In this document: positions 9,068 to 20,407 of the stretch, piece by piece | Numbering within the stretch: the stretch's first letter is position 1 | Layout: each line of letters starts with the position of its first letter | Assembly: GCF_009834345.1 (NCBI RefSeq) | Contig: NZ_CP035042.1 | Location: 4,836,001-4,900,000 of the forward strand | Length of the DNA stretch: 64,000 nt | Reading direction: 5' to 3' | Source: Billgrantia tianxiuensis | GTDB taxonomy: Bacteria > Pseudomonadota > Gammaproteobacteria > Pseudomonadales > Halomonadaceae | The notes under the pieces: model-generated | The model's database searches: none | What the model saw: the letters and a program-made list of their open reading frames with translations, nothing else | What the model was told of the DNA's origin: nothing | Translations under genes and position numbers: made by a program

Positions 9068-10387
9068 TCAGGCCGCCTCCTCGCGTACTTTCTCTTCGTG
9101 CTCTTCCTCGTCGCCCCTCTCCTCGAAGTGGAACTCCAGTTGGGTCGGCTCCAGGCGCGGGTCGAGTTCGGTGAAGTGCGGCGTCTCCAAGGTCGGCACC
9201 GCCACGAAGGGCTCCTGCTCGACCTCTTCGACCGGCACGCCCGGGCGGCGGCGCAGACGCAGCGCCACGAACAATGCCAGCGTGAGCGAGGCTCCGCCGA
9301 GGAAGACCCACAGCCCGTCGGGCCCCAGCAGTTGCATGACCAGGGACGCCGAGAACGGGCCGATGATCGAGCCGATGCCATACCAGATCATCAGCTTGGC
9401 ATTGGCGGCGACGATCTCGCCGGGCTCCAGCCAGTCATTGGTATGGGCCAGGCTAAGGGCATAGAGGGTATGCAGCATGGCGGTATGGAAGCAGGCCACC
9501 AGCACCAGCAGCCAGAAGTCGATACGCACCAGCATCGACACCAGCGCGCCCGATATCGTCATCACCACGGCCATGCCGAGGATCACCTTGCGCCGGTCGA
9601 TACGATCGGAGAGCCGCCCGAGCCCCCACTGGGCGAACAGCGCAACCATGGTGGTAATCGCCATGAAGCGCGCCGTCTCGCCCGTGCTCAGGCCGATCTC
9701 CTGGCCATAGAAGGGCGTCATGGCGAAGAACGACTGCACCATCAGCCCGGCGGTGAAGGCACCGACCAGCCCTACCGGAGCACGCTTGAACAGTGCCTTG
9801 AGGCGGATCTTCTGCGGCTGGATGTCGTGGGTCTGGCGCGGGCCATGGATACGCACGATCGACAGCGGCACCAGCGCCAGGGCGAACAGCATGCCGACGA
9901 GGGAGAACAGCGCCGGACCGGCCGGGTCGGCCAGGTTGAGCATCCACTGCCCGCCGGCCAGCGACAGGGTCGAAAGAATCATGTAGATCGCCAGTACCCG
10001 GCCGCGGTTGTCGTTAGTCGACTCGCCCGAGACCCACGACTCCATCACCATCAGCATGCCGGCGGTGGCGATCCCGCCAAGCAGGCGCCAGGCCAGCCAG
10101 GCCCAGGGGTTGACCCACAGGCCGTGGAGCATGGCGGTCACCGCCAGGATCCCGGCACAGGCGGCGAACACCCGAATGTGGCCGACATGGCGGATGCGCT
10201 TCTCCAGCAGGTAGCTGCCCACCACGAAGCCGAGCGAGAAACTCGACATCAGCAGGCCCGCCATGTGCGAAGGGAAGCCCTCCATCGACATGCGCACCCC
10301 GAGCAGGGTCATGATCAAGCCATGCCCGAGCAGGAAGCTGATTTCGCAGACGAAGAGGATCGGAAGGGTAGCCGGTAGACTGCGCAA
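9068..10387 (-). CDS. MFS transporter (YfcJ/UPF0226-like)
   Basis: Major facilitator protein with about twelve hydrophobic segments and an acidic cytoplasmic tail rich in Glu (about the last 60 residues). The central loop contains the MFS-type GLGRLSDRIDRRKV motif. The start is uncertain: TTG at 10387 gives MRSLPATLPILF, beginning just before the first membrane helix, and has a GGAGTG site upstream; in-frame ATGs at 10441 and 10507 would add a short basic tail without a good site. From TTG the length is 439 residues, normal for the family. Substrate unknown. It is divergent from the acidic exported protein at 10579. Confidence 0.82.
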   Translation of the reverse strand: MRSLPATLPILFVCEISFLLGHGLIMTLLGVRMSMEGFPSHMAGLLMSSFSLGFVVGSYLLEKRIRHVGHIRVFAACAGILAVTAMLHGLWVNPWAWLAWRLLGGIATAGMLMVMESWVSGESTNDNRGRVLAIYMILSTLSLAGGQWMLNLADPAGPALFSLVGMLFALALVPLSIVRIHGPRQTHDIQPQKIRLKALFKRAPVGLVGAFTAGLMVQSFFAMTPFYGQEIGLSTGETARFMAITTMVALFAQWGLGRLSDRIDRRKVILGMAVVMTISGALVSMLVRIDFWLLVLVACFHTAMLHTLYALSLAHTNDWLEPGEIVAANAKLMIWYGIGSIIGPFSASLVMQLLGPDGLWVFLGGASLTLALFVALRLRRRPGVPVEEVEQEPFVAVPTLETPHFTELDPRLEPTQLEFHFEERGDEEEHEEKVREEAA

Positions 10388-10578
10388 AAGGTCACTCCAT
10401 TGACGTGGCCGAACGCGAATAACAAAAGACCGCCCCAGCATTCGCGAGGGTCGGCCTGGGTCAAGTGTAGGAAGGCCAGCGGTCATCCTGCCAGTGTGCC
10501 GCCGCATCGTCCTTCGCTGTCGGCATGAGACTCGAGGGGCTACGCTGGTAGTTCAAGCAGTACGCAAGGAGGCATTCC

Positions 10579-11040
10579 ATGACACGACTCATGCTGCGCC
10601 ATGTCTGTCTGTTGCTGGTTACCGGCTGGGCCACCACCGCCCTGGCTGCCGACCCGGCCACACCGGACGAGAGCGCCGCCGGCATGGACCCGGCCGAGAT
10701 CACCGAAGCGCCCGACATCACGCCGGGTGGCGCCGGCACCACCAGCGGTATCACCGGCTCGGACATGCGCGAGGAGGACCAGGGCAGCGGTAGCGGCGAG
10801 ACCCAGGGCGACGAGCTGTTCCAGACGCCGCCGGCCGCGTCGGATGCCGGCCCGGCCTACGAGACCCAGTCGCCCGAGCGCGAAGACGAAGACGAGCAGG
10901 CCCTGCCCGACGAACCGCTGGGCGCCCAGGATAGCGGGCGCCGCGAGGATGGTGAACCGCAGAGTAGCGCCGAGCATTCTCCGACTGACTCGGGAGAGTT
11001 ACGAACCGAAACAATACGCGCCGCTCAATCCGAGCCGTAA
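10579..11040 (+). CDS. Hypothetical acidic exported protein
   Basis: Not recognised as a member of a known family. It is 153 residues: a signal peptide (MTRLMLRHVCLLLVTGWATTALA) followed by a low-complexity mature part rich in Asp, Glu, Pro, Gly and Ala, with no cysteine and no predicted membrane segment. The start is well supported by AAGGAGG seven bases upstream. The mature part is probably disordered, as in many small periplasmic proteins of halophiles. It precedes the formate dehydrogenase operon by 132 bases on the same strand; a tandem repeat lies between them, so co-transcription is not clear. Confidence 0.7.
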   Translation: MTRLMLRHVCLLLVTGWATTALAADPATPDESAAGMDPAEITEAPDITPGGAGTTSGITGSDMREEDQGSGSGETQGDELFQTPPAASDAGPAYETQSPEREDEDEQALPDEPLGAQDSGRREDGEPQSSAEHSPTDSGELRTETIRAAQSEP

Positions 11041-11047
11041 CCGCTAA

Positions 11048-11077
11048 GCTTTGCTGTATGACGCTTTGCTGTATGAC
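11048..11077 (+). repeat. Exact 15-base tandem duplication upstream of fdnG
   Basis: The 15-mer GCTTTGCTGTATGAC occurs twice head to tail (11048-11062 and 11063-11077), just before the fdnG leader. It could be paired regulator half-sites or a simple replication slip. Confidence 0.9.
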
Positions 11078-11172
11078 ATGGACCGGCCCGGAGCCGGCCA
11101 CTATCGTGACCTTAACGCGACCAGTGACGACACCAACGACAAAGAGGGCGGAAGAATCAGGCAGGAGGCCTC

Positions 11173-14100
11173 ATGACCCTACGGGTAACACGCAGACAAT
11201 TCTTCAAGCTCGGCGCGGCAGGCATGGCAACGTCCAGCCTGGCCATGATGGGTTTCTCTCCGGAGCCCGCCGTCGCCTCCATTCGCCACTTCAAGCTGAC
11301 CGGCGCCAAGATCACCCGCAGCAACTGCACCTACTGCTCGGTGGGTTGCGGCGTGCTGCTTTATAGCCGCGGCGACGCAGCGATCAACAACGTCGACGAC
11401 ATCTATCACGTCGAGGGCGACCCGGACCACCCGGTGAGCCGCGGTTCGCTGTGCCCAAGGGCGCCGGGCTGCTCGATTACATTCGCAGCGAATCCCGGCT
11501 GCGCTACCCCCAGGTGCGCGAGGCCGGCAGCGACGAGTGGAGACGGATCACCTGGGATGAAGCCTTCGAGCGCATCGCCCGGCACATGAAGGATGACCGC
11601 GACGCCAACTTCGTGGCCCAGAACGACGCTGGCGACACGGTCAACCGCTGGACCACGACGGGTATGCTGGCGGCTTCGGCCTCGACCAACGAGACGGCCT
11701 ACTGCACCCACAAGATCGCCCGCAGCCTCGGCATGGTGGTGTTCGACAACCAGGCGCGCGTCTGACACGGACCGACGGTGGCAGGTCTTGCCCCAACATT
11801 CGGTCGCGGTGCCATGACCAATCACTGGGTCGACATTCGCAATGCCGACCTGATCATCGCCATGGGCGGCAACCCCGCCGAAGCACACCCGGTGGGCTTC
11901 CGCTGGGTGATGGAGGCGCGTGAGCACAACGACGCCCGGCTGGTGGTGGTCGATCCGCGCTTCAATCGCACGGCCGCGGTGGCCGACTACTATGCCGAGA
12001 TCCGTACCGGTACCGATATCGCCTTCCTCGGCGGCCTGATCCACTACCTGATCGAGAGTGGCCGCTTCCAGCGCGACTACGTACTCGCCTATACCGATGC
12101 CAGCCTGGTCGTGCGCGAGGATTTCGGCTTCGAGGACGGCCTCTTCACCGGCTACGACGCCGACAACGGCGAGTACGAGATGGACACCTGGCAGTACGAG
12201 TACGACGAGGATGGCCACGCCCTGCGCGACCCGACCCTCGAGCACCCGCGCTGCGTGTTTCAGCTGATGCGTCAGCACTACAGCCGCTACACCATCGACG
12301 TGGTCTCGTCGGTTTGCGGCACCCCGCGCGAGAAAATCCAGCGCGTGTGGGACATGGCCGCGGAGACGGCCGCCCCCGACCGGACCATGACCTTCCTCTA
12401 TGCGTTGGGCTGGACGCAGCATTCGATCGGCTCGCAGATCATCCGTACCGCCGCCATCGTCCAGCTGCTGCTGGGCAACATGGGCATGCGCGGCGGCGGG
12501 GTCAACGCCCTGCGCGGCCACTCCAACATCCAGGGCCTGACCGACCTGGGTCTGCTCTCCGATCTGTTGCCGGGCTATCTGTCGCTGCCCAGCGAGGACG
12601 AACAGGACTATGAGGAGTACATCCTCGAACGCGCCCGGCCACCTCTGGTGGCGGAGGAAGTGTCCTACTGGCGCCACTACGAGCGTTTCCACGTCAGCCT
12701 GATGAAGGCGTGGTACGGCGACGCCGCCACCGCAGCCAACGACTGGTGCTACGACTGGCTGCCGAAGCTGGGCGAGGACCTCTACGACATTCTGCATACC
12801 TTCGAGCGCATGCATCATGGCGAGGTCAACGGCTACCTGTGCCAGGGCTTCAACCCGCTGGCCGCCTTCCCGCACAAGGCCAAGATCACTGCGGCACTGT
12901 CGCGGCTCAGGTTCCTGGTGGTGATCGACCCATTGCGCACCGAAACGGCCGAGTTCTGGAAGAATCACGGCGAATACAACGACGTCGACCCGGCCACCAT
13001 CGACACCGAGGTGTTCCGCCTGCCCACCACCGCCTTCGCCGAAGAGGACGGCACCATCGTCAACAGCTCGCGCTGGCTGCAATGGTTCTGGCGCGCGGCC
13101 CCGCCGCCGGGCGAGGCACTACCCGACACGGCGATACTGGCCGGCATCTTCCTACGCCTGCAGCGGCTCTATATGGAAGAGGGCGGCGCCTTCCCCGATC
13201 CCATCCTCAACCTGCACTGGCCCTACCGCCGGCCCGAGGAGCCGAGCCCCGAGGAACTGGCACGGGAGTACAACGGCTGGGCGCTGGAGGACGTCTTCGA
13301 CGAAGATCGCAACCTGGTGGTGCGCGCCGGCGAACAGATCGAGGACTTCGGCTTCCTGCGCGCCGACGGCTCCACCGCCTGCGGCTGCTGGATCTTCGCC
13401 GGCTGCTGGACCGAGGCCGGCAACCAGATGATCCGCCGCGACAACTCCGACCCCTACGGCACCGGGCAGACCCTGGGTTGGGCCTGGTCGTGGCCGGCAA
13501 ACCGCCGCATCCTCTACAACCGCGCCAGCGCTCGCCCCGACGGCACGCCCTGGGCGGCCAACAAGGCGGTGGTGTGGTGGAACGGCCAGCGCTGGGTCGG
13601 CAACGACGTGCCCGACTTCCCGGTCGAGTCCGCCCCCGGCGGAAACCAGGGACCATTCATCATGAACCAGACCGGACGCGGACAGTTGTTCGCCCGCGAC
13701 CGCATGAAGGAAGGGCCCTTCCCGGAGCACTACGAACCGTTCGAGACGCCGATCGCCGACAACCCGCTGCACCCGGACAATCCGCTGGCCAAGCACAACC
13801 CAGGAGCCCGGGTGTTCGAACAGGACCGTGAGAACTTCGGCACCTTCGAGGAGTTCCCCCACGCTGCGACCAGCTATCGCCTGACCGAACACTTCCATTA
13901 CTGGACGATGCACAACCGGCTCAACGCCATCGCCCAACCGGAGAAATTCGTCGAGATCGGCGAGGCTCTGGCCGAGGAGCTGGGCATCGCCAAGGGCGAC
14001 CGGGTACGCGTCAGCTCCAAACGCGGCCACATCGACGCCGTGGCGGTAGTGACCAAGCGCATCCGCCCGCTGCAAGTGGCCGGCCAGACCATCCACCAGG

Positions 14101-14240
14101 TCGGCATTCCGCTGCACTGGGGCTACCTCGGCGAGACCAAGAAGTCGCACCTGACCAACACCCTGACGCCGTCGGTCGGCGATGCCAACACCCAGACACC
14201 GGAATACAAGTCGTTCCTGGTGCGCGTCGACAAGCTATAG
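11173..14240 (+). CDS. fdnG: Selenocysteine formate dehydrogenase alpha subunit (UGA = Sec; one apparent frameshift)
   Basis: Catalytic molybdopterin subunit of the periplasm-facing, quinone-linked formate dehydrogenase (FdnG/FdoG family); about 1,022 residues when repaired. It has a Tat signal (Arg7-Arg8 in TRRQFFK), an N-terminal 4Fe-4S site (CTYCSVGC and a later Cys in SLCPKG), and a TGA at 11763-11765 at residue 198. That TGA stands in ARV-Sec-HGPTVA, the position of the active-site selenocysteine of E. coli FdnG (Sec196). The downstream frame continues without interruption to 14240. Near 11453-11456 the frame slips by one base: TGCCCAAGG reads as expected only if one C is added (CPKG). 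fdnH follows 31 bases later. The rest of the gene, its SECIS and its partners look intact, so a sequence error is more likely than a pseudogene. Confidence 0.93.
11763..11805 (+). promoter_or_regulatory. Sec UGA codon and bacterial SECIS hairpin in fdnG
   Basis: Immediately after the in-frame TGA, GACCGA (11770-11775) can pair with TCGGTC (11800-11805). An upper stem GGCA/TGCC (11780-11783 with 11789-11792) closes the loop GGTCT. The GGUCU apical loop and its distance from the UGA match the E. coli fdhF/fdnG element bound by the SelB C-terminal domain. selA, selB and tRNA-Sec are encoded downstream. Confidence 0.9.
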
Positions 14241-14271
14241 GGCCAGGGCAAGGACCAAGGAGGCGAACACG

Positions 14272-15228
14272 ATGCGAGGAGAACAGATCAATCTGCAGAA
14301 CGTCATCGCCCGCTCGGCAAGCCAGGTGCCCTCGCCCCAGGAGCGTACCGGCGGTGTCGACCGCGTGACCAAGCTGATCGACGTGTCGCGCTGCATCGGC
14401 TGCAAGGCGTGCCAGGTCGCCTGCGCCGAATGGAACGACTTGCGCGACGAAGTCGGCAACAACGTGGGCGAATACGACAACCCGCTCGACCTCTCGCCCA
14501 ACACCTGGCAGGTGATGCGCTTCGACGAGTACGAAAACGAACAGGGCAACCTGGAATGGCTCATCCGCAAGGACAACTGCATGCACTGCGCCGAGCCGGG
14601 CTGCCTCGAGGCCTGCCCCGCGCCCGGCGCCATCGTGCAGTACGCCAACGGTATCGTCGACTTCAACTCCGAGCACTGTATCGGTTGCGGCTACTGTGTC
14701 ACTGGCTGCCCCTTCGACGTACCGCGGATCTCGGAAGTGGACGGCAAGTCGTACAAGTGCACGCTGTGCTCCGACCGGGTGTTCCACGGTCTGGAGCCGG
14801 CCTGCGTGAAGTCGTGCCCGACCGGCTCGATCATGTTCGGCACCCGCGACGACATGCTCGACCTGGCCGAGACCCGCACCGACTTCCTCAAGAGCCGCGG
14901 CTACGACAACGCCGGCGTCTACAATCCCGAGGGGGTTGACGGCACCCACGTGATCTACGTGCTGCAGCACGCCGACAAGCCGCAGATCTACAGCGACCTG
15001 CCGGAAGACCCGAGCATCAGCCCAATGGTCAGCGCCTGGAAGGGCGTGACCAAGCCGCTGGCCTCGGCGGCGATCGGGCTGGCCGCGCTGACCGGCTTCC
15101 TCCACTACGTCACCGCCGGGCCCAAGGAGTACGGCGAGGAGGACGAGCAGGCGGTGCGTGACGACGAGGCCCGACAGAGAGCGCGGGAAAGCGGGGAAGC
15201 GCAGGACAACAGGGAGGAACGCCCATGA
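14272..15228 (+). CDS. fdnH: Formate dehydrogenase iron-sulfur beta subunit
   Basis: Electron-transfer subunit of 318 residues carrying four 4Fe-4S ligand groups: [35 protein letters not shown] and CTLCSDRVF...CVKSCP. A single membrane anchor lies near the C-terminus (about residues 262-285, around [17 protein letters not shown]), as in FdnH, and an acidic tail follows. The start at 14272 is set by AAGGAGG upstream. The stop overlaps the fdnI start (ATGA), indicating translational coupling. It passes electrons from the FdnG active site to heme b in FdnI. Confidence 0.96.
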   Translation: MRGEQINLQNVIARSASQVPSPQERTGGVDRVTKLIDVSRCIGCKACQVACAEWNDLRDEVGNNVGEYDNPLDLSPNTWQVMRFDEYENEQGNLEWLIRKDNCMHCAEPGCLEACPAPGAIVQYANGIVDFNSEHCIGCGYCVTGCPFDVPRISEVDGKSYKCTLCSDRVFHGLEPACVKSCPTGSIMFGTRDDMLDLAETRTDFLKSRGYDNAGVYNPEGVDGTHVIYVLQHADKPQIYSDLPEDPSISPMVSAWKGVTKPLASAAIGLAALTGFLHYVTAGPKEYGEEDEQAVRDDEARQRARESGEAQDNREERP

Positions 15229-15914
15229 GCCTGGCCAAATCCGATCCCTACCTGCGCCGCTACAGCCTCGGCGAGCGGCTCAACCACTGGCTCGTGGCCA
15301 TCAGCTTCGTGCTGCTGGTACTCAGCGGGCTGCCGTTCTTCCATCCCTTCTTCTGGTCGCTGACGGGGCTGTTCGGCGGGCCGACCATGACCCGCATCCT
15401 GCACCCCTGGATCGGCCTGTTCATGGTGCTGATGTTCGCCATCATGGCGGTGCGCTTCTTCAAGGAGAGCCTGCTCCGCCGCCACGACATCCAGTGGCTC
15501 AAGCAGATCGACGACGTACTCGCCAACCGCGACGAGAAGCTGCCGCCGGTGGGCAAGAACAACGCCGGCCAGAAACTGGTGTACTGGATCATGCTGGGCT
15601 GCATCGTTCTGCTGCTGGCGACCGGCGTGCTGATCTGGCAGCCGCTGGTCGGCGAGGCGATGCCGATCACCCTGCGCCGGCTGGCCTCGATGGGTCACGC
15701 CTACCTCGCCTTGCTGGCGATCATTACCCTGATCATCCACATCTATTCGGGGATATGGGTCAGGGGTTCGTTCCAGGCCATGGTGCGGGGCAGGGTCAGC
15801 AAGGCCTGGGCCAGGCACCATCACGACCTGTGGTACGAGGAGGAGATGGAGAAAGAGCGCAGGCACCGCGAGATCAGCCGTCGTCATGACCACAGCGGAC
15901 AGGAGGCGCCGTGA
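15225..15914 (+). CDS. fdnI: Formate dehydrogenase cytochrome b556 gamma subunit
   Basis: Membrane diheme cytochrome b of 229 residues with four hydrophobic helices. It has the histidines expected for heme and quinone binding (RLNHWLVAI in helix 1, [26 protein letters not shown]). The hydrophilic C-terminus is His- and Glu-rich. It takes electrons from FdnH and reduces quinone. It overlaps fdnH by four bases at the start, and its TGA overlaps the GTG of fdhE at the end, so the operon is tightly coupled. Confidence 0.95.
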   Translation: MSLAKSDPYLRRYSLGERLNHWLVAISFVLLVLSGLPFFHPFFWSLTGLFGGPTMTRILHPWIGLFMVLMFAIMAVRFFKESLLRRHDIQWLKQIDDVLANRDEKLPPVGKNNAGQKLVYWIMLGCIVLLLATGVLIWQPLVGEAMPITLRRLASMGHAYLALLAIITLIIHIYSGIWVRGSFQAMVRGRVSKAWARHHHDLWYEEEMEKERRHREISRRHDHSGQEAP

Positions 15915-16845
15915 ACCACGCCTACGGCAATGCCCCCACCGGGATCATGTACCCACCCGAGGTCCGCTTGCCCGGGGAGGACCACTTCGCCCGGCGCGCC
16001 CGGCGCCTGCAGCAACTCGCCGAGCGACACGAACCGCTGGGGAGTTCCTCGGCTTCATGGCCCTGCTGGCGCATGCCCAGCAGGCCGCGCTGGAACGGGC
16101 CTCGCCGAGCTGGCAGCCCGAACCGGCGGCCTTCGACCTGGCGCTCGAGCATGGCATGCCGCCACTCAACGTCCAGGCGTTGCAGGGCGACATCGATATT
16201 CAAGGCGAACTCGAGGCCTTGCTCGATGCGCTGGAGCTGCACGTCGGTGAGGCCCAGCGGCCGCTGCTCGCTGCCCTGCGCACGCGGTCTGAACAGTCGC
16301 TCAGGCAACTGGCCGGTCAGGTATTGGCCGGCGAGTCCGGCGAAGCGCCCACTCGCGGCCTGATGCCGTTGGTGGCCGCCGCCCTGCAGGTGGCCTGGCT
16401 GCGCCTGGCACACCGGCTGCCGCAGGCCCCGGCCCGCCCCAGCGCCGAGGTTCGTACACTATGCCCCTGCTGCGGCTCGCCACCGGTGGCCAGCCTGATC
16501 GAGACCGAGGCCAGCTGCAGCGGGGTGCGCTACCTGCAGTGCGGCCTGTGCGCGACCCAGTGGTACCTGGAGCGCTCCATCTGCAGCGTGTGCGAGCAGA
16601 GCGGCAAACTCGACTACCTGAGCCTGACACCGCACGCGGACGAGGAAGACGACAACGCCACCGTGGCCCAGGCCGAGGCCTGTGGCGACTGCGGCAGCTA
16701 CCTCAAGATCTTTCCCCGCGCGCTGGATGCCGACGTCGAACCGCTGGCCGACGACCTGGCCAGCCTGGCGCTGGACCTGCTGCTCGGCGAGGAGGGGCGC
16801 TACCGGCGCAGCGGCTTCAATCCACTGCTGATCGCCGAGGGCTGA
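15911..16845 (+). CDS. fdhE: FdhE, formate dehydrogenase assembly protein (one apparent frameshift)
   Basis: Cytoplasmic rubredoxin-like maturation factor needed for activity of Tat-exported formate dehydrogenases; about 311 residues when repaired, against 309 in E. coli. The GTG start overlaps the fdnI stop. The zinc/iron-binding cysteine pairs are visible: CPCCGSP, CGLCATQW, CSVCEQSG and CGDCGSYLK. The frame slips within GGGG at 16039-16042; adding one G turns the reading into PLGEFLGFMALLAH, the conserved N-terminal stretch. The product is otherwise complete, so the break is more likely a sequencing error than inactivation. Confidence 0.88.
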
Positions 16846-16885
16846 GCGTCCGGGTTGGACGTCTCCCGGTCCGACATGCTATGCC

Positions 16886-16963
16886 ATAGGAACGCCCGAT
16901 CCCGCTTTGGCCTAGGAGCGACCGCTCCCGCTTTGGTATGGGAACGACCGATCTCGGCATGGA
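16886..16963 (+). repeat. Three-copy degenerate 26-base tandem repeat between fdhE and selA
   Basis: Units at 16886-16911, 16912-16937 and 16938-16963 share the pattern TAGGAACGACCGATCCCGCT followed by TTGG. The middle unit contains the small palindrome GGAGCGACCGCTCC. The third unit is the most diverged and includes two possible selA start codons. Confidence 0.75.
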
Positions 16964-18428
16964 CTTGAAGACGACAATGGACGTTCGACGCAGCCTGCCC
17001 GCGGTGGATACACTGCTGGCCCACCCCGCCGTGGCCGCCGCCCGCACCCGGCATGGTCACCGCCTCGTGCGGCGCGCGGTACGCCAGACCCTGGACGAAG
17101 CCCGCCAGCGGCTCGCCGCCGAGCCCACCGCACCCGGTAGTAACGACAGCGAAACCCTAGCCGATGCCGCCCTCGAACGGCTCGCCGAGCTGGCACGCCC
17201 GGCTTCCTGCGCGGTGTTCAACCTCACCGGCACCGTGATCCACACCAACCTGGGCCGCTCGCCGCTCGCCGAAGCGGCCATCCAGGCCATGAGCGAAGCG
17301 GCACGCCATCCCGTAGCGCTGGAGTACGACCTTGAGAATGGCGGTCGCGGCGACCGCGATCGTCTGGTCGAGGAACTGCTGTGCGAGCTGACCGGCGCCG
17401 AGGGAGCCACCGTGGTCAACAACAACGCCGCCGCCGTGCTGCTGGCCCTGGGCGCTCTGGGAGCCGGCCGCGAGGCGCTGATCTCACGCGGCGAGCTGAT
17501 CGAGATCGGCGGCGCCTTCCGCATGCCAGACATCATGCAGGCGGCGGGCTGCCAGCTGCGCGAGGTCGGCGCCACCAACCGCACCCACCCACGCGACTTC
17601 GAGAACGCCATCGGCGAACACACCGGCCTGATCGTCAAGGCGCACACCTCCAACTACGCCATTACCGGCTTCACCGCGAGCGTGCCGGAAGCCAGGCTGG
17701 CCGAGATCGCCCACGCTCATGGCATTCCCTTCCTGGTCGACCTGGGCAGCGGCGCGCTGGCCGACTTCGCCGCCCTCGGCTTGCCCTACGAAGCTCAGCC
17801 GAAAGATGCCATCGCCGCCGGCGCCGACGTGGTCACCTTCAGCGGCGACAAGCTGCTCGGCGGCCCCCAGGCCGGCATCATCGTCGGCCGCCGCACGGCC
17901 ATCCAGACGATCAAGCGCCACCCGCTCAAGCGTGCCCTACGCCTGGACAAGCTCACCCTGGCGGCGCTGGAGGCCACCCTGCGCCTCTATCGCGACAGCG
18001 ACGCCCCCGAGCGCGACATCCCCACCCTGGCGCTGCTGACTCGCGCCGAGGCGGAGATCGCCGCCACCGGCGAGCGCCTGCTGGCCCATGCGAGCGACCT
18101 GCTCAGCGACTTCGAGGTGACGCTCGCGCCCTGCGCCAGCCAGCTGGGCAGTGGCTCGCTGCCGGTGGACCGGCTGCCCAGCCGGGCCCTGGCCTGGCGC
18201 TCCCGGGCCAGGCAGCGACGCCAGCGCGAGCGCGACCTACGCCGCCTGGAGAGCGCCCTGCGCCGGCTGCCGCGCCCGGTCATCGGACGCATCGGCGACG
18301 CCACGCTGACTCTCGACCTGCGCTGCCTGGCCACGGCGGCCGACGAGGCGGCCTTCCTCGAGCAACTCGAACGCTTGCCCGGCCTCTATGCCGCCACCCA
18401 CAGACAGGCCCACGGAGATTCGCCGTGA
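16959..18428 (+). CDS. selA: L-seryl-tRNA(Sec) selenium transferase
   Basis: PLP enzyme that converts Ser-tRNA(Sec) to Sec-tRNA(Sec) using selenophosphate; cytoplasmic homodecamer in known cases. It is 489 residues from the chosen start. The N-terminal segment [12 protein letters not shown] matches the LPAID opening of the family. The glycine-rich and Asn-rich core ([26 protein letters not shown]) and the PLP-lysine motif [12 protein letters not shown] are present. The start is uncertain: 16938, 16959 and 16977 are all in-frame ATGs without a strong ribosome site. 16959 is chosen because it places LPAVD as in E. coli, while 16938 falls inside a tandem repeat. The GTGA overlap with selB shows coupling. 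Confidence 0.94.
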   Translation: MDLKTTMDVRRSLPAVDTLLAHPAVAAARTRHGHRLVRRAVRQTLDEARQRLAAEPTAPGSNDSETLADAALERLAELARPASCAVFNLTGTVIHTNLGRSPLAEAAIQAMSEAARHPVALEYDLENGGRGDRDRLVEELLCELTGAEGATVVNNNAAAVLLALGALGAGREALISRGELIEIGGAFRMPDIMQAAGCQLREVGATNRTHPRDFENAIGEHTGLIVKAHTSNYAITGFTASVPEARLAEIAHAHGIPFLVDLGSGALADFAALGLPYEAQPKDAIAAGADVVTFSGDKLLGGPQAGIIVGRRTAIQTIKRHPLKRALRLDKLTLAALEATLRLYRDSDAPERDIPTLALLTRAEAEIAATGERLLAHASDLLSDFEVTLAPCASQLGSGSLPVDRLPSRALAWRSRARQRRQRERDLRRLESALRRLPRPVIGRIGDATLTLDLRCLATAADEAAFLEQLERLPGLYAATHRQAHGDSP

Positions 18429-20364
18429 TCGTCGGTACCGCAGGCCACGTCGACCACGGCAAGACCGCCCTGATCCACCGGCTCACCGGTATCGACACAG
18501 ACCGGCTGAAGGAGGAGAAGGCCCGCGGCCTGACCATCGAACCCGGCTTCGCCTATCCCGAGGTGGGTAACAGCATCGAACTCGGCTTCGTCGACGTACC
18601 CGGCCACGTGCGCTTCCTGCATCACATGGTGGCGGGCAGCGCCGGGGTCGATACGGTGCTGCTGGTGGTGGCTGCCGACGACGGCGTGATGCCGCAGACC
18701 ATCGAGCATCTGCAGATTCTCACCCTGCTGGGACTCGGTCGCGGCATGGTCGCACTGACCAAGGTCGACCGGGTCGACGCCGCGCGCCGCCGCCAGGTGC
18801 GCGAGCAGATCGCCGCCCTGCTGGCCGGCACGCCGCTGGATGGCGCGCCGCTCCTGGAGGTCTCGAGCCGCACCGGCGAAGGCGTGGAGGCCCTGCGCGA
18901 CCGCCTCTGGACCCTCGCTGCCAGCCAGCACGCTGCCCCGTCCAGGGCCGTTTCCGCCTCGCCGTCGACCGCGTCTTCACCAAGAGCGGCGCCGGGGTGG
19001 TGGTGACCGGCACGGCCTTCGCCGGACGGGTACACGGAGGAGATACGGTGCGCCTGGAGCCTTCCGGCATTAGCGCGCGGGTACGCAGCCTGCGCCGTCA
19101 GCATCGCGACAGTAACCACGCTCGCCAGGGCGACCGCGTGGCGCTCAACCTGGCCGGTGCCGACGTCAGCCGCGAGGTCGTGCAGCGTGGCGACTGGGTC
19201 GTGGCCAAGGCCCTGGAAACGCCGCTTTCCAAGCGCTTCGACGTCGACCTCCAGCTGCTCGACACCGCCCACCCGCTCAAGCACTGGTCGCCGGTGCAGG
19301 TGCACCTCGGCGTGGGCCGCTACAACGGTCGTGTCGCGCTGCTCGAGGGCCAGCGTCTCGCCCCCGGTGAGCGCATGCTGGGCCAGCTGATACTGGATGA
19401 GCCGGCGCACGCCTGCCTGGGCGACCGCTGCGTGGTTCGTGACCCTGCGGCAGGAATCACTCTGGGCGGTGGCACGGTGCTGGAAGGCGACCCGCCGCGG
19501 CGCGGCCAGCGCCGCCCCGAACGGCTGGCCTGGCTCGGCGCGCTGGCCGAGTGCGCCGCCGACGCACCGCTAGAGCTGACTCCGGCGCTGAGGGAGGGAC
19601 TGCATGGTCGCCCCGGCGGCATCGACCTGCACGCCCTGGCGCGCAACGCCAACGTCGAGGTGACGGCACTGGTCGAGGCCGTGTCGGCGCTGGGCGGTGA
19701 AACACTGGAGAGCCGAGGACAAAGTCGCGCCTTCTCGGCCGAGGCCATCAAGGCACTGGAGGCCCGGCTGCTCGACACCGTCGCCGCCAATCACGAACGC
19801 GAACCCTCGATGCTCGGCACCGAGCGCGCCCGACTGATCCGCCAGGCCATGCCCGAGCTGCCCGAAGCAACGGGCCGGCAACTGCTGGAGCGCCTGATCG
19901 CGGGCGGCAAACTGGAGGCCCACGGCCCCTTCGTCGCCCTGCCCGGCCACCATGCCAGCCTCGGCGAGGAGGACGAAGCGCTATGGGCGCGGCTCGAACC
20001 GCTCATCGCCATGGCGCGCTTCCAGCCGCCGCGAGTACGCGACCTCGCCGCGGGCGAGGGCTTCGAAAGCCAGAATCTCGACGAGGCGCGCATTCGTGAA
20101 GTGCTCACCGCCTGCGCCCGTCTTGGCCGGCTCTACCAGGTCCGTCGCGACCACTTCTATCCGGCCGCCACAGTGGCCGAGATGGCCGCCATCGTGCAGT
20201 CGCTCGAGCGCGAGCACGGCCGGATCCGCGCGGCCGCCTTTCGCGACCGCATCGGCACCGGCCGCAAGCTGGCCATTCACATACTCGAATTCTTTGATAA
20301 GGTAGGCTACACGCGTCGCATCGGAGACGAGCGCGTGATACGCAACGCCGAGATGTGGCCGTAG
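18425..20364 (+). CDS. selB: Selenocysteine-specific elongation factor SelB (one apparent frameshift)
   Basis: GTPase that delivers Sec-tRNA(Sec) to ribosomes at SECIS-marked UGA codons; about 646 residues when repaired. The GTG start overlaps the selA stop. G motifs: [15 protein letters not shown] (G1), DVPGH (G3) and TKVD (G4). The C-terminal half consists of the winged-helix repeats that bind SECIS RNA. The frame breaks at a CCCC run near 18935-18939: adding one C continues the reading into [18 protein letters not shown] and then [12 protein letters not shown], the conserved domain 2. The gene lies immediately upstream of tRNA-Sec. Confidence 0.92.
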
Positions 20365-20407
20365 GGCAACGGCCCTATCACGGCCCCTGTCACAAGGCAC
20401 CGCTCAA

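Noticed and set aside
11451..11765. fdnG as a set of separate short genes ending at TGA 11765
   Set aside because: The TGA lies exactly at the selenocysteine position, is followed by a SECIS-like hairpin, and the downstream frame continues the same protein; selA, selB and tRNA-Sec are present.
11173..18940. fdnG, fdhE and selB as true pseudogenes
   Set aside because: Each has only one missing base in a C or G run with fully conserved sequence on both sides; the same lesion type recurs in two unrelated genes, so sequence error is the simpler explanation.
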